From NCBI GenBank assembly GCA_028700355.1, contig JAQVSX010000003.1, forward strand, positions 1 to 14,601: 14,601 bases of DNA, given 5' to 3'. The notes beneath the pieces were generated by a model. That model was not told the origin of the DNA. It was given only the letters and a program-made list of their open reading frames with translations, and did no database searches. Positions 9,605 to 14,601 of the stretch are shown here, piece by piece. A program made the position numbers and the translations under genes. This stretch comes from Clostridia bacterium (GTDB lineage Bacteria > Bacillota > Clostridia > Christensenellales > HGM11417). Each line of letters begins with the position of its first letter. Position 1 is the stretch's first letter.

Positions 9605-12235
9605 TTGTTTAACAGCTTTTTTGTTAATTTTTTTAAAAAGTTTTACTATTTCGTTAATTATTAAAGGTGATACAGACAGCAAAACTATTTCCAGCCAATG
9701 CTTAAAATCTATCATGGGTATATTAAATATATTACGGAGCGGTGTTAATATTGACGCAACCATTATTAAGGAAGATATAGCGAAAGCGCCGTTTAAATAT
9801 TTATTTGTAAAAATATTTTTCAACACCGATTGCTTAGAGCGCATATTATATGAATGTACAAGCTGAGATAAACCCATTACTGCAAAGGCCATTGCGCTGC
9901 CGTAAACACTCCCTCCAAAATTATTACCGATAAAATATGCCGCTAAAACAAGACCCGCTAAAACCATTCCCTGCCAAACGGCGTTTATACCGTATCCCTC
10001 GCTGAATAAACTCTCTTCTTTTTTGCGGGGCATTTCTGTCATAATGTTTTCTTCTATGGGCTCCATACCGAGTGCCAAAGCGGGAAGGCTGTCTGTAACA
10101 AGGTTTATCCATAAGAGCATAATCGGAGTAAGGGGCGAAGCAAACACCGTTATTATTGAAATAAAAATGACCAGTACTTCGCTTAAATTACATGACAGTA
10201 AAAACATAATAGATTTTTTTATGTTGGCATATATTCCCCTGCCTTCCTTTACCGCCGATACTATCGTAGCAAAATTGTCATCTGTTAAAGTCATTGCGGC
10301 TGCTCCCTTTGCAACGTCCGTACCCGTAATGCCCATAGCACAGCCGATGTCTGCCGCTTTTAAGGCAGGGGCGTCATTAACGCCGTCGCCCGTCATAGCG
10401 ACAACCATGTTCTTTTTTTGCCACATCTTTACAATTCTTATTTTATCTTCGGGTGATACCCTTGCGTAAACGCTGTATTTTTCTATATCCCTCTCAAACT
10501 CGTCATCGCTTAATTTAGAAAGCTCTCTGCCTTCTATCGATAAGGTGTTATCATCTAAAATATTAAGCTGTTTTGCTATTGCCTCGGCAGTTTCTAAATG
10601 GTCGCCCGTTATCATAATTACCTTGATACCTGCCTTGCGGCAAACCTTTATTGCTTGAAAAGCTTCTTCACGGGGCGGGTCAATCATTCCCATAAGCCCC
10701 AAAAATGTAAGTCCCTCTTCCATATTTTCTGTTGTTATTTTTTCAGGCATTTCGTCAAGCGGCTTATAAGCCACACCAAGCACCCTTAATGCCTCTTTTG
10801 CCATTGCGGAATTTGCCTTTAATACGGCGTTTTCGTCAATATTGTTACATTTGGAAATTATTATATCGGGTGCTCCCTTAACTATAGCGTAAAGTCTGCC
10901 GTCAATTAAATTTATTGTTGTCATCAGCTTTCTTTGAGAATCAAAGGGCAGTTCTCCCTTTCGGGGATAAAGATTGTCTGCCTGCCTTTTGGATTTATCA
11001 AAATGCGTAAGCAATGCCGCCGAAATAGCCGTTTCTGTAGGGTCGCCTTTAAGTACAAGCTCATCTCCTTTTAAGTAAGCGTCTCCGTCGGAACATAAAG
11101 CTCCGTACAATAAAACCTTTTCGGCATTTTGATTTTTTTCTTTGGTTATGTCTATAATCTTTTCACCGTCGTAAACCTTAACAAGCGTCATGCGGTTTTG
11201 TGTGAGAGTACCGGTCTTATCAGAGCATATCACAGAAGCGCTGCCCAATGTTTCAACAGCGGGAAGCCGTCTGATTATAGCATTTTTGCGAACCATTCTC
11301 TGCACGCCGACAGCAAGCACTATCGTTACAATTGCAGGCAGCCCCTCGGGTATTGCAGAAACAGCCAAAGATACTGCAAGCATAAACATTTCCGTTATTC
11401 TCTTTTCTATGGGCAATGTTTTATCGGCGGCAATCAGTCCCACGCCGAATATTATAACGCAGATTAACAAAACGATTATGCCCAATGATTTTCCTAAACG
11501 GGTAAGCTTTGTCTGCAACGGTGTCTGCGATTCCTTTGCTAAGCTTAGCAGTCTTGCTATTTTACCCATTTCGGTATTCATTCCGGTAGAGGTAACAACC
11601 GCCTTTGCCCTTCCGTATGTTATTATGCAGCCCGAATATACCATATTTTTTCTGTCGCCTATCGGAGTATCTTCATTTAACTCTGCGCTGCTGTCTTTTT
11701 CTGACGGAACGGATTCCCCCGTTAATGACGCTTCTTCGCTCTTTAAAGAAATGCTTTCTATAAGCCTTGCGTCTGCAGGTATAAAATCGCCTGCTTCAAG
11801 CAAAATTATATCTCCCGGAACTAACATTTTTGCATCTAATGTTATCACTTCGCCCTCTCTGAGTACTTTTGCCGCAGGGGCGGATAACTTTTTTAAGGCA
11901 TCTAAAGCCGCTTCGGCTCGGCTTTCCTGAATCATTCCCAATACGGCATTTAAAATAACTATTAATATTATGGCAATAGGTTCAAGCCAATCATTTTCGC
12001 CGCTGAGCAGCGTAGCAAGTATGGATACTGCTGCGGCAATAAGCAAAATTATTACCATAAAATTTTTAAACTGCTCTAAAAACAAAGCTATCAGCGTTTT
12101 TTTGCCTTTCTGCTCTGTCTGGTTTAAACCGTATTTTTGAAGCCTTATTTCAGCTTCTTGATTTGTCAGCCCTTTTTTTTCGTTGCTTTTTAAATTGTCT
12201 AATGTTTGCTCTATGCTGATTTTATGCGGTATCAA
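9602..12235 (-). CDS. P2A-type (SERCA-like) cation-transporting P-ATPase, probably Ca2+
   Basis: Membrane pump of 877 aa that should export Ca2+ (or possibly Mn2+) using ATP. Motifs in order: actuator TGES (172-175), PEGLP in M4 (296-300) with the ion-binding Glu297, phosphorylation site DKTGTLT with Asp339, KGAPDII and MITGDH in the nucleotide and P domains, and MTGDGVNDAPALKAADIG. M5 has NLSEVL (Asn and Glu at the SERCA Asn768/Glu771 places) and M6 has NLVTDSLPA (Asn, Thr, Asp as in SERCA 796/799/800). By hand alignment, M8 has Gln in place of SERCA Glu908. About ten membrane helices are expected. The start is TTG (12233-12235), chosen because GGAGG lies 9 nt upstream and the N-terminus then matches the family; no better in-frame start exists nearby. 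The stop is TAG. The ABC exporter block begins 55 nt downstream. Confidence 0.92.
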   Translation of the reverse strand: MIPHKISIEQTLDNLKSNEKKGLTNQEAEIRLQKYGLNQTEQKGKKTLIALFLEQFKNFMVIILLIAAAVSILATLLSGENDWLEPIAIILIVILNAVLGMIQESRAEAALDALKKLSAPAAKVLREGEVITLDAKMLVPGDIILLEAGDFIPADARLIESISLKSEEASLTGESVPSEKDSSAELNEDTPIGDRKNMVYSGCIITYGRAKAVVTSTGMNTEMGKIARLLSLAKESQTPLQTKLTRLGKSLGIIVLLICVIIFGVGLIAADKTLPIEKRITEMFMLAVSLAVSAIPEGLPAIVTIVLAVGVQRMVRKNAIIRRLPAVETLGSASVICSDKTGTLTQNRMTLVKVYDGEKIIDITKEKNQNAEKVLLYGALCSDGDAYLKGDELVLKGDPTETAISAALLTHFDKSKRQADNLYPRKGELPFDSQRKLMTTINLIDGRLYAIVKGAPDIIISKCNNIDENAVLKANSAMAKEALRVLGVAYKPLDEMPEKITTENMEEGLTFLGLMGMIDPPREEAFQAIKVCRKAGIKVIMITGDHLETAEAIAKQLNILDDNTLSIEGRELSKLSDDEFERDIEKYSVYARVSPEDKIRIVKMWQKKNMVVAMTGDGVNDAPALKAADIGCAMGITGTDVAKGAAAMTLTDDNFATIVSAVKEGRGIYANIKKSIMFLLSCNLSEVLVIFISIITVFASPLTPIMLLWINLVTDSLPALALGMEPIEENIMTEMPRKKEESLFSEGYGINAVWQGMVLAGLVLAAYFIGNNFGGSVYGSAMAFAVMGLSQLVHSYNMRSKQSVLKNIFTNKYLNGAFAISSLIMVASILTPLRNIFNIPMIDFKHWLEIVLLSVSPLIINEIVKLFKKINKKAVKQ

Positions 12236-12420
12236 TTAGCATATCCTCCAAAAAAATATTTAGAAATTTCTCTATATAGCCCTGTATGTTTAGCTAAATC
12301 GTTTATTGGTAAATTTAAGGAAAAAATTTACGCAAAATTTATCGAAGGGGCTATTTAAAGTTTCCCTTTTTATTATACATTATAATATTAGTAATAATAT
12401 TATTAGTATTTTATTTAGTA
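12236..12420 (-). promoter_or_regulatory. Promoter and structured leader of the P-ATPase gene
   Basis: On the minus strand two TATAAT hexamers lie almost in tandem (12379-12384 and 12372-12377), with no good -35. Transcription from the downstream one would give a leader of about 130 nt. It contains a 7-bp long-range pairing (12276-12282 with 12348-12354), an 8-bp hairpin GTAAATTT/AAATTTAC (12309-12316 with 12324-12331) and a perfect 10-bp palindrome TTTAGCTAAA (12289-12298). The SD GGAGG is at 12245-12249. I do not recognise a known riboswitch; in particular the conserved loops of the yybP-ykoY Mn2+ element are not evident. Confidence 0.4.
12386..12408. repeat. Direct repeat TATTAGTA with central palindrome
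   Basis: TATTAGTA occurs at 12386-12393 and 12401-12408, a 15-nt period. Between and across them lies the perfect 14-bp palindrome TAATAATATTATTA (12392-12405). It sits immediately upstream of the presumed P-ATPase -10 hexamers, a typical operator place, but low complexity makes chance likely. Confidence 0.3.
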
Positions 12421-12514
12421 AATTTATAATTCTCTTTGTATTTTTTTACCCCAAGCTATAAGAAAAATATATTTAATTTAAAAATAATTATATCATTTAT
12501 TCTTTTTTTTACAC

Positions 12515-12554
12515 AACAAAAGCCGCATAAAATACTTGTTTAAGCGGCTTTGTT
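12515..12554 (-). terminator. Probable terminator after the mreB-GGDEF/EAL genes
   Basis: AAAGCCGC (12519-12526) pairs with GCGGCTTT (12544-12551), and the stem extends with AAC/GTT past one bulge; inner TAAA/TTTA pairs shorten the loop. On the minus strand the stem runs into a U-rich but interrupted stretch (TTTTGTTGTG). It begins about 26 nt after the stop codon. Confidence 0.55.
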
Positions 12555-12579
12555 ATGGGTGGTAATTTCATTTAAACAA

Positions 12580-13929
12580 TCAACCTATTCCGTTTTTATA
12601 TTTATATAAAAATGTTTCAAAATTATCCGCATCAAGCGGCTTGGAAAAATAATAGCCTTGCGCAAAATCTACATTCATATTTTTAACATCTTCTAAATCT
12701 TCCTTTGTTTCTATGCGCTTTGCCATAACATCGTATTTAAATAATTTTGATACTTTAACTAATGTTTTGAATATTTTTAAATAATTATTGCTATTATTTT
12801 TATCGGGAATATTTATTTTTATTTTATTAAATACAAGCTCGTTTAAAAGCTGTAACGATATTTTACTGTCCTTTTCGTCATAGGCGATTTTAAATCCTTT
12901 TTCCTTTAAGTCTTTAATTTTATCTATTTCTTTATTTGTTAATCCTTCATTAAACGATACGTCAAATTCAATATTATGCGGCATTAACTTATATTTTTTT
13001 ATATTACTTTCAAATTCGTCCATATCGAGATTGACTAATGTCTTTAATGTCATGTTAAACGCAATAAAAAAATCGCTGCCGATAAAGTTTAACTTATTCC
13101 AGCAATGGTAACATTGAAAGGTCTTTTCCATTACCCTTATGTCAATTTTTTCAAAAAGGTTTTTTTCAAGGGCAATGTCATAAAATTTTGATGTCTCTAT
13201 AATGCGGTATTTATCCTTTCTCCAACGGACAAGACTTTCGCAGCCTGATATTTTCATTGTCTTAGGGTTTATAATAGGCATAAAAAACGGGGTAAACTGG
13301 TCAAGCTCAAAGCCTTTTTCCATTTCTTTGTAAAAGCTGTCAGAATCCTTTTTTGTTATTCTGAGCTGCTCATCGGCAATAACAATTTTTTCGCCTTTTT
13401 CCTTAGCTTTAAGCTGAGCAAAGTGCGACAGCTTTACAACCTCATCCATCTCTGTTTCTTTAAATATTGTGCCTACCGAGCCTGTGCCTATCGTCAATTT
13501 TGCTATATAATATTGAGAATTATTTAATATATATTTTTTATTTTCGATATATTTAATAACATCTTCTGCAATACGGCTTTGCTGTTGATGCCTAAGCTGC
13601 ATATTACCGATTATTTCTTCATCAAAAGACAATATCATTACAATTTGATTGCTTGAAAACAAAAAGGTGTTCTTTTTGCCGTATTTTTTTTGCAAATCAT
13701 TGTAGATATTAAACATAATGTTACCACTAATGGTAACATCATAAAATTGACTATATTTATAAAGATTGCTAACTTCAATAAATATAGAATAATAATTATA
13801 CGGTATTAACTTGTTTATTTTACTAATAGTATTTTGCAGAAATAGGTTTTTCTGACCGCTTCCCTTAAAATACAATATTAGTAAAATAAACCATAATACC
13901 GATAATAAAATATAAAAGAGGATGTCCAT
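12580..13929 (-). CDS. Membrane-anchored protein with degenerate GGDEF and degenerate EAL domains
   Basis: A 449-aa protein. One N-terminal membrane helix (residues 4-21) is followed by a GGDEF-like fold (about 45-190) whose signature is lost: SSNQI (92-96) stands where GGDEF would be, while later parts still match (TIGTG at 146-150, LKAKEKGE at 173-180). The C-terminal half is EAL-like: ESLVR (231-235) keeps the first metal Glu, Asn292 in AFNMT, Lys371 and Gln424 in DFAQGYYF are kept. However, the ELTE-type motif reads FDVSF (322-326), DDFG reads DEKD (351-354), and AEGVE reads AKRIE (403-407), losing the first Glu. Neither cyclase nor phosphodiesterase activity is likely; a c-di-GMP receptor or scaffold role is inference. 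The ATG overlaps the mreB stop as TAATG, with no SD, so translation depends on coupling. The protein is rich in Lys, Asn, Ile and Tyr. Confidence 0.8.
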   Translation of the reverse strand: MDILFYILLSVLWFILLILYFKGSGQKNLFLQNTISKINKLIPYNYYSIFIEVSNLYKYSQFYDVTISGNIMFNIYNDLQKKYGKKNTFLFSSNQIVMILSFDEEIIGNMQLRHQQQSRIAEDVIKYIENKKYILNNSQYYIAKLTIGTGSVGTIFKETEMDEVVKLSHFAQLKAKEKGEKIVIADEQLRITKKDSDSFYKEMEKGFELDQFTPFFMPIINPKTMKISGCESLVRWRKDKYRIIETSKFYDIALEKNLFEKIDIRVMEKTFQCYHCWNKLNFIGSDFFIAFNMTLKTLVNLDMDEFESNIKKYKLMPHNIEFDVSFNEGLTNKEIDKIKDLKEKGFKIAYDEKDSKISLQLLNELVFNKIKINIPDKNNSNNYLKIFKTLVKVSKLFKYDVMAKRIETKEDLEDVKNMNVDFAQGYYFSKPLDADNFETFLYKYKNGIG

Positions 13930-14601
13930 TATTCTATAGGTTTAACAAAATAGTTACCCCTGTTTTTAAGTAAAACTCTTGTCCCTTCTACGATAGAAGT
14001 TAAAGGATTTTTTGCGATATTAATCTTTAAGCCAACCTGCTTATTGAAAAAATAATCTATGCCGTCGATAAGTGCGCAGCCGCCGTTGATTAATATTCCG
14101 TTTTCAATGATATCGGAAGATAATTCTGCGGGAGTCTGCTGCAATACCTTTAATACAACATTTGATATTGTAGCAAAAGGTGCCTGCAAAACATCTCTTA
14201 TCTCGCTTTCGTAAACAATTATTTTGCGTGGAAGACCTGATAATAAATCCCTTCCGTTTACATTAATAGACCTTTCTTCGTCTTTTTTAATATCATCCCT
14301 TAATGTAGATATCGTTTCTTTTACCTTTCTTGCCGTTACCTTACCTATCAGAAGTCCGTGAGTGTACTGAACATAATTTATTATTTCGTTATCAAAATAA
14401 TTTCCGGCTATTCTGATTGATTCGCTTACAACTATATCACCTAACGACAAAACGCCTATATCAGTAGAGCCGCCGCCGATATCGATAACCATAGAGCCGT
14501 TCGAGCTGTAAATATCGAGGCCTGCACCTATTCCGCCGGCTTTTACCTCTTCCTCAATAAACACATCGGGAACACCCAATTTATGAGCAAGGTCTATCAT
14601 A
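13929..14601 (-). CDS. MreB-family bacterial actin, 5'-truncated by window edge
   Basis: About 224 C-terminal residues of an actin-like protein that should polymerise on the inner membrane face and guide cell-wall synthesis. The gene enters from the right edge, and the first Met seen is internal (families read R-x-x-IDAA here), so roughly 115 residues are missing. The phosphate-2 motif VIDIGGGSTDIGVLSLGDIV is clear near visible residues 38-57, followed by SIRIAGNYFDNEI and LLIGKVTARKVKETI, both diagnostic for MreB/Mbl. The C-terminal adenosine motif reads ILINGGCALIDGID rather than the usual TGGGALL form, and EEEVKAGGIGAG replaces the usual EEPMAAAIGAG. It may therefore be a divergent MreB paralogue (Mbl/MreBH type). 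The stop TAA overlaps the ATG of the GGDEF/EAL gene by one base. Confidence 0.88.
   Translation of the reverse strand, partial: MIDLAHKLGVPDVFIEEEVKAGGIGAGLDIYSSNGSMVIDIGGGSTDIGVLSLGDIVVSESIRIAGNYFDNEIINYVQYTHGLLIGKVTARKVKETISTLRDDIKKDEERSINVNGRDLLSGLPRKIIVYESEIRDVLQAPFATISNVVLKVLQQTPAELSSDIIENGILINGGCALIDGIDYFFNKQVGLKINIAKNPLTSIVEGTRVLLKNRGNYFVKPIE

Larger units (their letters stand above)
12236..12579. other. 344-nt intergenic region between P-ATPase and GGDEF/EAL genes
   Basis: Very AT-rich. From right to left it holds a terminator-like hairpin for the GGDEF/EAL gene (12515-12554), a featureless A/T tract (about 12421-12510), two direct copies of TATTAGTA (12386-12393 and 12401-12408) flanking a 14-bp palindrome, the tandem TATAAT, and the P-ATPase leader. 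No protein or RNA gene is evident. Confidence 0.6.

Noticed and set aside
9924..12000. Several open frames on either strand overlapping the P-ATPase gene
   Set aside because: They are out-of-frame shadows of a gene with all P-type ATPase motifs, and their translations show no domain or SD.
12236..12371. yybP-ykoY (Mn2+) riboswitch before the P-ATPase
   Set aside because: This class often controls such pumps, but its conserved loop sequences could not be found by eye in the leader.
13718..13739. Perfect 9-bp inverted repeat ATGTTACCA-CTAA-TGGTAACAT, with a related half at 13103-13116
   Set aside because: It lies well inside the GGDEF/EAL coding sequence, and a stem this long is expected about once by chance in a window of this size and composition. 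No U-tract or promoter context supports a role.
12580..13929. GGDEF/EAL gene as a pseudogene
   Set aside because: The reading frame is full length without frameshift or internal stop, and both domain folds persist although active-site residues are lost, so a non-catalytic functional protein is more likely.

Overview
This is a compact, AT-rich chromosomal window with ten protein genes, nine on the minus strand and one on the plus strand. Gyrase sequence type, good Shine-Dalgarno (SD) sites on most genes, sigma-A-like promoters, UGA used as a stop, and Bacillota-style families (a DUF370/RemB-like gene next to gyrB, a DUF1273/YpsA gene, BcrA/BcrB-type ABC genes) point to a low-GC Bacillota, most likely a clostridial lineage. 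The genus cannot be told from the sequence.

Layout from left to right. (a) 1-490: the 5' part of a pyridoxal kinase gene that runs off the left edge. Its promoter is interlocked with the gyrA terminator. (b) 592-5325: a minus-strand operon, DUF370-like small gene > gyrB > gyrA, ending at a strong intrinsic terminator. (c) 5326-5551: an AT-rich divergent control region with two extended -10 promoters that sit so close to the start codons that both mRNAs should be leaderless or nearly so. (d) 5552-6076: a plus-strand DUF1273 (YpsA-like, SLOG fold) gene, convergent with the next block with only 3 nt between the stops. (e) 6080-9546: four tightly packed minus-strand genes encoding two ABC-2 type exporters (ATPase-permease, ATPase-permease), with their own promoter overlapping the end of the gene upstream. 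(f) 9602-12235: a P2A (SERCA-like) Ca2+-type P-ATPase with a TTG start, preceded by a 344-nt region holding a probable promoter and a leader with several inverted repeats. (g) 12580-14601: an MreB-family actin gene, cut by the right edge, translationally coupled to a membrane-anchored protein with degenerate GGDEF and degenerate EAL domains. A terminator-like hairpin follows.

How the genes work together. GyrB and GyrA form DNA gyrase, and the small DUF370-like gene in front shares their promoter. The P-ATPase and the two ABC exporters could be partly co-transcribed as a membrane transport and stress-defence block, with the ABC part also able to fire alone. The MreB and GGDEF/EAL pair suggests a cell-shape gene linked to a nucleotide-sensing or scaffold protein that has probably lost both enzymatic activities. 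The two points most worth following are the paired leaderless promoters and the coupled MreB + catalytically degenerate GGDEF-EAL cassette. All functions are inferred from motifs read by eye; no database search was possible.
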